A stretch of DNA of 5,578 nt from Synergistaceae bacterium (GTDB taxonomy: Bacteria > Synergistota > Synergistia > Synergistales > Aminobacteriaceae). Positions 1 to 5,085 of this stretch are shown here, piece after piece. The position numbers and the translations under genes are program-made. The DNA lies in assembly GCA_031273365.1 (NCBI GenBank), contig JAISSA010000119.1:1-5578 (forward strand), written 5' to 3'. Under the pieces are notes generated by a model. That model ran no database searches, had not been told where the DNA came from, and worked only from the letters and a program-made list of their open reading frames with translations. The stretch's first letter is position 1, and the number at the start of each line of letters is the position of its first letter.

Positions 1-174
1 CTTGTTTACAACATGACGAAGGCGATTTTCGAAAACCTCGACGAGCTCTACCCCGTGCACGACAAGGCGAAGCTGATCGCTCTCGACAAAGCTCTGGAGG
101 GAGCCTCGATCACCGTGCACTCCGGCGCGGCGAAATATTATACGGAAAAAGGGCTGAAGGTTCCGACGTTCTAA
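1..174 (+). CDS. TAXI-family TRAP transporter solute-binding protein, C-terminal 57 residues (partial)
   Basis: The window opens in frame inside a gene that ends with TAA at 172-174. The 57 visible residues include NMTKAIFENLDEL, then a segment rich in Lys and Ala, then HSGAAKYYTEKGLKVP at the very end. This matches the usual C-terminus of TAXI-type periplasmic binding proteins of TRAP transporters, which typically finish with an H-P/S-GA-x-x-YY-x-E-KG motif. Such proteins capture small organic acids or amino acids in the periplasm and hand them to the DctQM-type membrane permease. The ligand cannot be inferred from the tail, and no permease gene is visible downstream, so any partner would lie upstream or elsewhere. 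The stop codon is followed by an AT-rich stretch and then a strong hairpin, so transcription probably ends here. The call rests on motif recognition of a short fragment. Confidence 0.8.
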   Translation, partial: LVYNMTKAIFENLDELYPVHDKAKLIALDKALEGASITVHSGAAKYYTEKGLKVPTF

Positions 175-240
175 GGAATAATTTAATTTATTAACAACAG
201 GCTTCCGACGAACGAACGGACGTATGTCGACAACCAGGAA

Positions 241-294
241 AAAAATCAACGGAGGCGGGGGATTTTTCTCAGTCTCCTGACTCCGCTGATTTTT
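241..294 (+). terminator. Strong stem-loop with T-run, probable terminator of the TAXI gene
   Basis: AAAAATCA (241-248) pairs with TGATTTTT (287-294), and CGGAG (250-254) pairs with CTCCG (281-285), with one A/C mismatch between them. The inner region can pair further (GGGGGA with TCTCCT, using G-T pairs). The 3' arm itself ends in a T-run. It lies 66 nt after the TAXI stop codon and only 28 nt before the preferred ATG of the next gene. Confidence 0.65.
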
Positions 295-322
295 CTTCAA
301 GTTGTTGACGCGGAACGGGTGC

Positions 323-958
323 ATGATGCAGGTAAACGATTTTAACACCGTAAGTAATAAGGCTGTCTCGATAATTGTCCTGGCAATGTGCGTTTTTTTT
401 ACGACCGGAGCGTATGCCGTGTCCGACGAAGAGCTGGCCCGTCAGGAGGCTCTGATTCTGGAATATCGGCTGAGCCTTGCCCGGACCCCCGCCGACGAAG
501 CGGAGGCGCGGGAGCGCATCTACCTCGGCATGATCGGCGAAGGACCGGACACGGAGGCGGCGCAGGAGGCGCTCTGGGCGCTGGCCGGCCTCTATCTCGA
601 CGATTTCGATGAACCGCAGGAAGTGAAGGCTCAGGAGGTACTGGAGTATTTTATAAAAAAATATCCGGACTCTCCCTGGATCCCTCAGGTCGAAAATCGG
701 CTGCTCTGGCTTTATGAGGGTTCGAGTAATCAGACTCGCATTGTGGAGTTGTACGAAAAAATTTTACAGCGTGATATGCCGCCCTCTCTCCGCCAGTCTC
801 TGGCGCTTCGCTGCGCTCAGGCGTGGGAAGCGGCAAAACGACCGGACAAAGCTCAGGAATGGTACACTCGTATCCTGAAAGAAGCCGGTTCGAACGCGTC
901 TCCCGAGGTGGAGGCGGCCAGGGCCCGACTTGCGGCGCTGAAGCAAAAAGGCCGCTGA
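323..958 (+). CDS. Exported TPR-like repeat protein of unknown function
   Basis: From the ATG at 323 the product has 211 residues. Residues 1-32 form a signal peptide: a polar N-region with Lys13, a hydrophobic core AVSIIVLAMCVFF, and an AYA cleavage site before VSDEE. The Cys at 23 is not in a good lipobox because Met precedes it, so cleavage by signal peptidase I is more likely than lipidation. The rest is almost entirely helical and repetitive. Segments around 78-115 (ending FIKKYPDSP), 119-150 and 156-188 resemble degenerate tetratricopeptide or BamD/YbgF-like units with the usual aromatic, Ala and Tyr spacing. TPR proteins hold protein partners, so a periplasmic scaffold role is likely, but no partner or pathway is indicated. 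Two upstream TTG codons (302 and 305) would add seven residues; ATG 323 or 326 is preferred although no good ribosome binding site is visible. No promoter fits between the preceding hairpin and the start. I do not recognise a named family. Confidence 0.75.
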   Translation: MMQVNDFNTVSNKAVSIIVLAMCVFFTTGAYAVSDEELARQEALILEYRLSLARTPADEAEARERIYLGMIGEGPDTEAAQEALWALAGLYLDDFDEPQEVKAQEVLEYFIKKYPDSPWIPQVENRLLWLYEGSSNQTRIVELYEKILQRDMPPSLRQSLALRCAQAWEAAKRPDKAQEWYTRILKEAGSNASPEVEAARARLAALKQKGR

Positions 959-970
959 TCGACGCCGAAA

Positions 971-1013
971 CAGGGGGGAGGAAGCTGAACGAAACCGCTT
1001 CGCCTCCCCCCTG
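971..1013 (+). terminator. GC-rich stem-loop after the TPR gene, likely terminator
   Basis: An 11-bp perfect stem is formed by CAGGGGGGAGG (971-981) and CCTCCCCCCTG (1003-1013). A further AAGC/GCTT pairing (982-985 with 997-1000) sits inside after a two-base bulge. It starts 12 nt after the stop codon of the TPR-like gene. The following bases (AATTTCAGG) give only a weak T-run, so it may act as a partial terminator or an mRNA-stabilising 3' structure. Confidence 0.55.
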
Positions 1014-1036
1014 AATTTCAGGTTCTTAAGCTCCCT

Positions 1037-1210
1037 GAATGGTTACAATTCCCATAACCGTTCAAACTCCGGAGGGCAGAGCCCGCTTAGCCCCGATTTT
1101 CGCTGCTCTCCATGAAATCCCCCGGTGCTTTTTTCAGCGACTGTCCGGACGAAGCCGGATGCATTGGGGTTTGAACGGGTATAATTCCCCTTTCAGATAA
1201 CGGGCTCTGC
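1037..1210 (+). repeat. Structured intergenic segment: one stem-loop and two interleaved complementary pairs
   Basis: This is the core of a 367-base gap without a gene (959-1325). A 9-bp stem-loop with one G-T pair is formed by 1037-1045 and 1055-1063, with a 9-nt loop. In addition CCGTTCAAAC (1058-1067) is the exact reverse complement of 1169-1178, and GCAGAGCCCG (1076-1085) is the exact reverse complement of 1201-1210. The order is A, B, A', B', so the pairings interleave rather than nest. The A-A' pairing would compete with the first stem-loop. What this does is unknown: it may be a leader RNA with alternative folds, a small RNA, or the remains of a repeat element. No open reading frame of merit is present here. 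Confidence 0.4.
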
Positions 1211-1220
1211 GCAATATACT
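1192..1220 (+). promoter_or_regulatory. Possible sigma-70 promoter for the FabH-like gene
   Basis: TTCAGA (1192-1197, 4 of 6 consensus bases) and TATACT (1215-1220, 5 of 6) are separated by 17 bp, giving a leader of about 100 nt before the ATG at 1326. A second candidate overlaps it: TGCACA (1222-1227) and TATACC (1245-1250), also 17 bp apart. A perfect TATAAT at 1180-1185 has no matching -35 box. Which of these is used cannot be decided from sequence. Confidence 0.4.
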
Positions 1221-1325
1221 CTGCACAGGGCTCTCTCTGCGGATTATACCTCTGAAAAAAGCTGCGCCGGGAAATCTCACGGGGCGATACAACAGGGCAG
1301 TACAGACGAAAGGACGTTGGAGAGT

Positions 1326-2345
1326 ATGGTCGGAGGAGCGCGAATTCGCGCCATTTCCACGTATCTGCCGGAAAAAGTTCTGGACAACGCGGAGCTGGTT
1401 CGGCAGTTTGGAACGTGGACGGAAAATAAAATTTTCAACAAGACGGGCGTCAGCAAACGTCACGTCGTGGATGGGGAGCTGGTTTCGGATCTTGCCGCCG
1501 CGGCGGGCGAGAGGCTTTTTACGGAACATGGGATCGATCGTCGCGAGGTTGATTTTTTGCTGTTGTGCACGGAGTGCCCCGATCATTTTTTGCCGGCGAC
1601 GGCCTGCATCGTTCAGGACCGGCTGAAGCTCCGGAACAATATCGGCGCTCTCGATTACAACCTCGGCTGTTCGGGCTTTATTTACGGCCTGGCGCTGGCC
1701 AGAGGGCTGATTTCAGGGGGGCTTGCGCGAAGGGTGCTGCTGATCACGGCGGACACCATCAGCCGCGCAGTTCACCCGCGGGACAAGAGCACCCGCACGA
1801 TCTTCGGCGACGGAGCGGCCGCCGCCCTGATCGAGTCCACGGATATCGAGGGGACGGGCAAGATCGGCGACTTTTCCCTCGGGACGGACGGCAGCGGAGC
1901 CTCGAATCTGATCATTCCCGCCGGAGCGTGGGCGCATCCTTCGTCGTCCGGGACGCGCGTCGAGACGACCAACCGCTGGGGCAACACGCGCACGTCTGAA
2001 AATCTTTACATGAACGGGCCGGAAATCCTGAACTTCACTCTGGAGATCGTGCCCCCCTGCATGAACGAGATACTGGAGATGAACGGGATCACCCTGGACA
2101 GGATCAGCCTGGTCGTTTTTCATCAGGCCAGCCGTATGCTGCTTGAAAAACTGCGGGATGAGCTGAAGATCCCGCGGGAAAAGTACGTCATCAACATCGA
2201 AAGCTACGGCAATACGACCAGCAGCACCATCCCCATCGCCCTGCGCGACATGGAGCTGGAGCATCGCCTGAAAAAAGGCGACGCCGTTCTGATCATGGGT
2301 TTCGGCGTGGGGCTTTCCTGGGGGGGAACCGTGTTGTGGTGGTAA
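1326..2345 (+). CDS. 3-oxoacyl-ACP synthase III (KAS III / FabH-like ketosynthase)
   Basis: From ATG 1326 the product has 339 residues, the usual KAS III length. Members condense a primer acyl-CoA, or a similar acyl thioester, with malonyl-ACP in the cytoplasm, normally the first step of fatty acid synthesis. The catalytic triad is complete: Cys115 in YNLGCSGF, His266 in VVFHQAS and Asn296 in SYGNTTSS. The N-terminus (ARIRAISTYLPEKVLDN), the GDGAAAAL segment near 162-168 and the GFGVGLSWGGTVL end are all typical. The NLGCSGF and FHQAS variants are those I associate with accessory KAS III paralogues rather than the housekeeping copy (ACAGF, PHQAN), and no other fab gene adjoins it, so the substrate is uncertain. 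An upstream TTG at 1317 would add three residues. ATG is preferred because it gives the usual N-terminus, with GGAG at 1319-1322 close by and AAAGGA at 1309-1314 further up. It stands alone between a structured leader and a terminator. Confidence 0.9.
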   Translation: MVGGARIRAISTYLPEKVLDNAELVRQFGTWTENKIFNKTGVSKRHVVDGELVSDLAAAAGERLFTEHGIDRREVDFLLLCTECPDHFLPATACIVQDRLKLRNNIGALDYNLGCSGFIYGLALARGLISGGLARRVLLITADTISRAVHPRDKSTRTIFGDGAAAALIESTDIEGTGKIGDFSLGTDGSGASNLIIPAGAWAHPSSSGTRVETTNRWGNTRTSENLYMNGPEILNFTLEIVPPCMNEILEMNGITLDRISLVVFHQASRMLLEKLRDELKIPREKYVINIESYGNTTSSTIPIALRDMELEHRLKKGDAVLIMGFGVGLSWGGTVLWW

Positions 2346-2373
2346 CGCCATAACGACAAAGTTGCGAGAGGCG

Positions 2374-2402
2374 AGGGAGGAGGCGTCCGCCCCCTCCCTT
2401 TT
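2374..2402 (+). terminator. Intrinsic terminator of the FabH-like gene
   Basis: AGGGAGG (2374-2380) pairs with CCTCCCT (2393-2399). The stem continues inward with GGC pairing with GCC after one A/C mismatch. A TTTT run (2399-2402) follows directly. It begins 29 nt after the stop codon. The convergent aminotransferase gene ends at 2425, so its transcript also runs into this stem, but no T-run follows in that direction. Confidence 0.7.
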
Positions 2403-2424
2403 ACCTCAAAAATCCTGGACTTTA

Positions 2425-3576
2425 TTACAGGGAATCCAAAAACGTCGCCATCCTGTCCATGGCCTCGGTCAGGGTTTTCAGCGACTGAGTACAGGCGATG
2501 CGGATATAGCCCTCGCCGCTCGTGCCGAACGCGGAGCCCGGGATGGTCGCCACATGGGCGTTTTCGAGGAGCTGCCAGACGAATTTCTCGCTGGAGAGTC
2601 CCGTGCCTTTGACGCTGGGGAACAGGTAGAACGCGCCCTCGGCCGGCGCACAACTGACGCCCTTCATTTTATTGAGGCGCCCGGCGACGTAATCCATGCG
2701 TTCAGCAAAGATCTTCCGCCGCTCCAGCAGCTTCGCGTCCTGTTTTTCCAGCGCCCATACGGCGCCTTTTTGCGTCAGCGTGTTGAGTCCGTAGGTCTGA
2801 TTGGCCGCGATCAGCGTCATCACGCGAATCAGCTCCGCCGGACCGATGGCGTATCCAATACGCCAGCCCGTCATACAGTGGCTTTTCGACAGTCCGCCCA
2901 TCGTCAGCGTGCGGTCTTTCATGCCGGGCAGCGTCGCAAACGCGACATGTCCGCCCTTGTAGATCAGAGATTCGTAAATTTCGTCGCTTAGAACAAAAAG
3001 GTCGTGTCTGGCGACGAACGCGGCAATCTCCTCCATTTGTTCGCGGGAAATCACGCGACCCGTCGGGTTGCATGGGGAGTTGAGCAGCAGCACTCTGGTC
3101 CGGGGCGTCACCGCATTTTCGAGGTCGGCGGCGGCCGGAGCGAATCCATTTTCTTCCCGCGTCTTCACGGGAACGGCGACCCCGCCGGCATTTTCCACCT
3201 GGAGGAAGTAGGGGGGGAAACAGGGTTCGACCAGAATGACCTCCTCACCCGGATCGAGCAGGGCCTGCAACGCCAGATGAGGGCTCTGAATGCCGCCCAC
3301 GCCCATATAAACCTCCTCGGGCGTCGCGTCCAGCCCGTGGTGACGTTTCCAGTAATCGCACACGGCCACGCGGACGTCGAGAAATCCCTGCAAGGGCGGA
3401 TAATGGGTGAAGCCCTCCTTTGCCGCCCTGGCCGCGGCATCGACGATGTCGTGCTCCGTGTCGAAGTCGGGCTCGCCGATGCTGAGGTTCAGAACCCCCT
3501 CCATCTTTTCTATCGCCTGGAAAATTTTGACCATCCCGGACGGCTGCATTTTAGAGTAACGTCCTGCCAGTTTCAT
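2425..3576 (-). CDS. PLP-dependent class I/II aminotransferase (aspartate aminotransferase fold)
   Basis: From the ATG at 3576 the product has 383 residues, normal for fold-type I aminotransferases of the AspC/PatA/AlaT kind. These transfer an amino group between an amino acid and a 2-oxo acid in the cytoplasm. Visible landmarks are NLSIGEPDF near the N-terminus, Tyr59 in THYPP, the NPTG motif with Asn170, SDEIY with Asp198 (pairs with the pyridine nitrogen), Lys231 in GLSKSHCMTGWRIGY (Schiff-base lysine), Arg239 in the same block (cofactor phosphate) and Arg359 in YIRIACTQS (substrate carboxylate). All expected catalytic residues are present. The substrate cannot be read from sequence; aromatic, aspartate or alanine specificities are all possible. 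A GTG at 3585 would add three residues but leaves no spacing from the AAGGA ribosome binding site, so ATG 3576 is chosen. The gene is monocistronic here, with its own promoter upstream, and converges on the FabH-like gene. Confidence 0.92.
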   Translation of the reverse strand: MKLAGRYSKMQPSGMVKIFQAIEKMEGVLNLSIGEPDFDTEHDIVDAAARAAKEGFTHYPPLQGFLDVRVAVCDYWKRHHGLDATPEEVYMGVGGIQSPHLALQALLDPGEEVILVEPCFPPYFLQVENAGGVAVPVKTREENGFAPAAADLENAVTPRTRVLLLNSPCNPTGRVISREQMEEIAAFVARHDLFVLSDEIYESLIYKGGHVAFATLPGMKDRTLTMGGLSKSHCMTGWRIGYAIGPAELIRVMTLIAANQTYGLNTLTQKGAVWALEKQDAKLLERRKIFAERMDYVAGRLNKMKGVSCAPAEGAFYLFPSVKGTGLSSEKFVWQLLENAHVATIPGSAFGTSGEGYIRIACTQSLKTLTEAMDRMATFLDSL

Positions 3577-3586
3577 ATCCCGCACT

Positions 3587-3591
3587 TCCTT
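3587..3591 (-). promoter_or_regulatory. Ribosome binding site of the aminotransferase, decides the start
   Basis: The minus strand reads AAAGGAAGTGCGGGATATG. The AAGGA lies 10 nt from the ATG at 3576 but only one nt from the GTG at 3585, which makes the ATG the workable start. Confidence 0.6.
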
Positions 3592-3684
3592 TCGTCGACT
3601 GAGAGCTCGGTTTTATCGATGTCGAGCGTCAGCCCTGTTTTGTTTTGCGTGATGCCGGAGAAGGGCGAAGGCCCTGTCCACACC

Positions 3685-3694
3685 CACAATTGTG
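3685..3694. promoter_or_regulatory. Perfect 10-bp palindrome near the predicted aminotransferase transcription start, possible operator
   Basis: CACAATTGTG is its own reverse complement. It starts 6 bp downstream of the predicted -10 box (3701-3706, minus strand), so it would cover or touch the transcription start, a usual position for a repressor site. A small stem-loop (AGGGC 3662-3666 with GCCCT 3671-3675) lies further into the leader. No regulator gene is visible nearby. Confidence 0.35.
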
Positions 3695-3700
3695 CAGAGA

Positions 3701-3730
3701 ATTTTAGCATATTTAAGCGATGAAGGACAA
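3701..3730 (-). promoter_or_regulatory. Sigma-70-type promoter of the aminotransferase
   Basis: On the minus strand TTGTCC (3730-3725, 4 of 6 consensus bases) and TAAAAT (3706-3701, 5 of 6) are separated by 18 bp. This predicts a leader of about 118 nt before the ATG at 3576. Confidence 0.55.
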
Positions 3731-3857
3731 ACTCAGCGACAATCTCATACTATTGGGTCCGTATGCTGAATGCCGGGCCGGAGTTGGACGCATGGGCCTG
3801 AACGGATACCAGATTCATATATGATTAGTCCGGAAGGAGTGAGATGTGTTTTCCAAG
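3731..3857. other. Intergenic spacer with no recognisable feature
   Basis: This lies between the divergent aminotransferase and tRNA promoters. An AAGGAG at 3834-3839 precedes an ATG at 3843, but the frame closes after six codons (MCFPRM), so a functional leader peptide is not supported. A TATGAT at 3820-3825 lacks a -35 partner. I see nothing else here. Confidence 0.5.
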
Positions 3858-3886
3858 GATGTGATTTCTTGATGTGATTTCTTGAT
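3858..3886 (+). repeat. Perfect 13-bp tandem repeat abutting the tRNA promoter
   Basis: GATGTGATTTCTT occurs twice without a gap (3858-3870 and 3871-3883), followed by the first three bases of a third copy (GAT). The repeat ends at the first base of the -35 box. It could be an upstream activating site or a slippage duplication. Confidence 0.8.
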
Positions 3887-3914
3887 TGACAACGACATGT
3901 AACGCGTATAGAAT
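3886..3914 (+). promoter_or_regulatory. Strong sigma-70 promoter of the tRNA operon
   Basis: A consensus TTGACA (3886-3891) and TAGAAT (3909-3914, 5 of 6 bases) are separated by the optimal 17 bp. The predicted start near 3920-3922 leaves about 15 nt of leader before the first tRNA, to be removed by RNase P. It is the only convincing promoter I see for the seven-gene array. Confidence 0.85.
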
Positions 3915-3935
3915 ATCCCTTGTTGTTTGGGAGAA

Positions 3936-4011
3936 GGGGCTGTAGCGCAGCTGGGAGCGCGCTTCCCTCGCACGGAAGAGGTCGGGAGTTCGAATCTCCT
4001 CAGCTCCACCA
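3936..4011 (+). tRNA. tRNA-Ala (anticodon CGC)
   Basis: The full cloverleaf is visible. The acceptor GGGGCTG pairs with CAGCTCC and includes the G3-U70 wobble that marks alanine tRNAs. The anticodon stem is CTTCC/GGAAG with loop CTCGCAC, anticodon CGC at 3969-3971, reading GCG. The T arm is GGGAG-TTCGAAT-CTCCT, the discriminator is A, and CCA is encoded. It is the first gene of the operon, 6 nt before the next tRNA. Confidence 0.95.
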
Positions 4012-4017
4012 ATACTT

Positions 4018-4095
4018 CGGGGCGTAGCGCAGTCTGGTTAGCGCACCTGCTTTGGGAGCAGGGGGTCGAAGGTTCAAATCCTTTCGCCCCGACCA
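4018..4095 (+). tRNA. tRNA-Pro (anticodon TGG)
   Basis: The acceptor CGGGGCG pairs with CGCCCCG, giving the C1-G72 pair usual for proline tRNAs. The anticodon stem CCTGC/GCAGG holds loop TTTGGGA, anticodon TGG at 4053-4055, reading CCA and possibly other CCN codons. The T arm is GAAGG-TTCAAAT-CCTTT, the discriminator is A, and CCA is encoded. Confidence 0.95.
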
Positions 4096-4121
4096 GGTGA
4101 CTGCTCTGAGGATAGAATTTT

Positions 4122-4198
4122 GCGGGAATAGCTCAGCTGGCTAGAGCGATGGCCTTCCAAGCCGTAGGTCGCGGGTTCGAATCCCGTTTCCCGCTCCA
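4122..4198 (+). tRNA. tRNA-Gly (anticodon TCC)
   Basis: The acceptor GCGGGAA pairs with TTCCCGC, with discriminator U as is usual for bacterial glycine tRNAs. The anticodon loop is CTTCCAA, anticodon TCC at 4156-4158, reading GGA and GGG. CCA is encoded. Its anticodon and T arms are almost identical to those of the next gene, tRNA-Arg(TCT). Confidence 0.95.
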
Positions 4199-4232
4199 TT
4201 GAAGAATGAGGAATTGGAGCATTAAGGAATAC

Positions 4233-4309
4233 GCGCTTGTAGCTCAGTTGGATAGAGCAACGGCCTTCTAAGCCGTAGGTCGCGGGTTCGAATCCTGCCG
4301 GGCGCGCCA
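4233..4309 (+). tRNA. tRNA-Arg (anticodon TCT)
   Basis: The acceptor GCGCTTG pairs with CGGGCGC through two G-U pairs. The D loop carries A20, an arginine identity element. The anticodon loop CTTCTAA gives anticodon TCT at 4267-4269, reading AGA and AGG. The discriminator is G and CCA is encoded. It is 70/77 identical to tRNA-Arg(TCG) two genes downstream, so the two are probably duplicates. Confidence 0.95.
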
Positions 4310-4332
4310 GAATCATTGATGCAGGGTAAGAT

Positions 4333-4410
4333 GGTGAGCGTAGTTCAATTGGTCAGAGCACTGGGTTGTGGTCCCAGAAGTTGGGGGTTCAAGTCCCCTC
4401 GCTCACCCCA
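4333..4410 (+). tRNA. tRNA-His (anticodon GTG)
   Basis: The acceptor GTGAGCG (4334-4340) pairs with CGCTCAC. The additional G at 4333 (position -1) faces discriminator C73 at 4407, the hallmark of bacterial histidine tRNA. The anticodon stem CTGGG/CCCAG holds loop TTGTGGT, anticodon GTG at 4368-4370. CCA is encoded. Confidence 0.95.
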
Positions 4411-4422
4411 ACAGGTTTATAC

Positions 4423-4499
4423 GCGCTCGTAGCTCAGCTGGATAGAGCGACGGACTTCGGATCCGTAGGTCGCGGGTTCGAATCCTGCCGGGCGCGCCA
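4423..4499 (+). tRNA. tRNA-Arg (anticodon TCG)
   Basis: The acceptor GCGCTCG pairs with CGGGCGC, A20 is present in the D loop, and the anticodon stem ACGGA/TCCGT holds loop CTTCGGA with anticodon TCG at 4457-4459, reading CGA and possibly CGG. The discriminator is G and CCA is encoded. The preceding ATAC is also shared with tRNA-Arg(TCT), consistent with a local duplication. Confidence 0.95.
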
Positions 4500-4527
4500 A
4501 ATGTAAAATTCCGAGTGGTTATAATAA

Positions 4528-4603
<76 letters not shown>

Positions 4604-4612
4604 GGTATATAC

Positions 4613-4642
4613 ACGACGTTCCTCCGGGAACGTCGTTTTTTT
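4613..4642 (+). terminator. Intrinsic terminator of the tRNA operon
   Basis: A perfect 10-bp stem, ACGACGTTCC (4613-4622) with GGAACGTCGT (4627-4636), is closed by a TCCG tetraloop and followed by a run of T to 4642. It marks the end of the seven-tRNA transcript. Confidence 0.95.
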
Positions 4643-4675
4643 CGGATTCCAGGCATATCGACAGATACTCCCCAC

Positions 4676-4777
4676 TCGTCAGTAAAAAATGTAAGAGCTT
4701 GCAATTACTGATCTTCTGTTAATTTAAATCGATAAAATCAATTTAGTAATTGCAAGCTTTTAAGACCGACCTGACGA
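4676..4777. repeat. Nested palindrome of about 100 bp, possible mobile-element remnant or terminator
   Basis: The inner arms are 18 nt (4692-4709 and 4745-4762), pairing throughout with a single G-T wobble; the shared core is GCTTGCAATTACT. Two further pairs can extend the stem into the loop. Outside them, TCGTCAG (4676-4682) and CTGACGA (4771-4777) form a second inverted pair 8-9 nt away. At the centre lies ATTTAAAT (4722-4729), itself a palindrome. On the minus strand the stem is followed by TTTTTT (4689-4684), so it could also terminate the protease operon, although the 35-nt loop is large for that. The rest of the gap 4643-4821 shows nothing else. Confidence 0.6.
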
Positions 4778-4821
4778 ATTTGTCATTGTGGATGGATAAA
4801 CACTACATAAGACAATGCAAA

Positions 4822-5085
4822 TCACGATAGCATTACACGTGGGGGGTGTGCAGAATGAATACAAACACGATATCCCATCCACTGGTCAGGAATGGAGCGT
4901 TGTGCTTTCTTAAGTGAAGTGGAATATACCAAAAGATATTCGCTCGCGTTTGTACTTTGAGCTATGCCAATGCTGATTAGCCAGTCATTGTACTGATATT
5001 TTTCAAAAAGGAGCCTGGCAGCCATTTCTGCATCCATGGTATTTCCCATCCATTCTGCGTATGCTCTCTTTATTTTAAACCCCAT
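4822..5085 (-). CDS. Small 87-aa protein overlapping the protease gene, possible detached companion domain
   Basis: This 87-residue product starts at ATG 5085 inside the end of the protease gene (11-nt overlap) and stops at 4822-4824. No ribosome binding site is visible, so translation is probably coupled to the upstream gene. There is no signal peptide or membrane segment. Residues 1-30 look helical (AEMAARLLFEKY). They are followed by a beta-rich part with WLISIGIAQ, EYLLVYST, then a Pro and a hydrophobic strand (SIPDQWMGYRVCIH). This alternation of a short IGIA strand, an LLVYS strand and an 'IP..W.GyrV' strand resembles the small domain that I expect at the N-terminus of bacterial NAL1-like proteases. 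Here it would be a separate downstream gene. That similarity is my recollection of a pattern, not a search result; otherwise the protein is hypothetical. The base composition is AT-richer than in the genes to the left. Confidence 0.6.
   Translation of the reverse strand: MGFKIKRAYAEWMGNTMDAEMAARLLFEKYQYNDWLISIGIAQSTNASEYLLVYSTSLKKAQRSIPDQWMGYRVCIHSAHPPRVMLS

Noticed and set aside
1134..2653. Minus-strand frames of 150, 212 and 149 aa in the FabH-like region
   Set aside because: They overlap the KAS III coding sequence or cross a terminator and have low-complexity, Arg/Pro-rich translations typical of GC-rich shadows.
2362..3723. Two long plus-strand frames of 209 and 239 aa opposite the aminotransferase
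   Set aside because: They are antisense shadows of a clearly real gene with all its catalytic motifs, and show no domain pattern of their own.
3843..3863. Leader peptide MCFPRM behind an AAGGAG ribosome binding site
   Set aside because: It is six codons long, lies ahead of the tRNA promoter, has no promoter of its own and no attenuation structure.
3815..4316. Minus-strand open frames across the tRNA genes (65 aa at 3815-4012 and 80 aa at 4074-4316, the latter with repeated GFEPATYGLEG segments)
   Set aside because: These are antisense translations of tRNA genes; FEPATYGLEG-type peptides are a known false-positive product of tRNA loci.
4520..4525. Perfect TATAAT before tRNA-Lys as an internal promoter
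   Set aside because: It ends 3 bp before the tRNA, so transcription would start inside the gene, and no -35 box is in place.
4676..4777. Integron attC site
   Set aside because: The palindrome lacks the GTTRRRY and RYYYAAC core boxes expected at attC ends.
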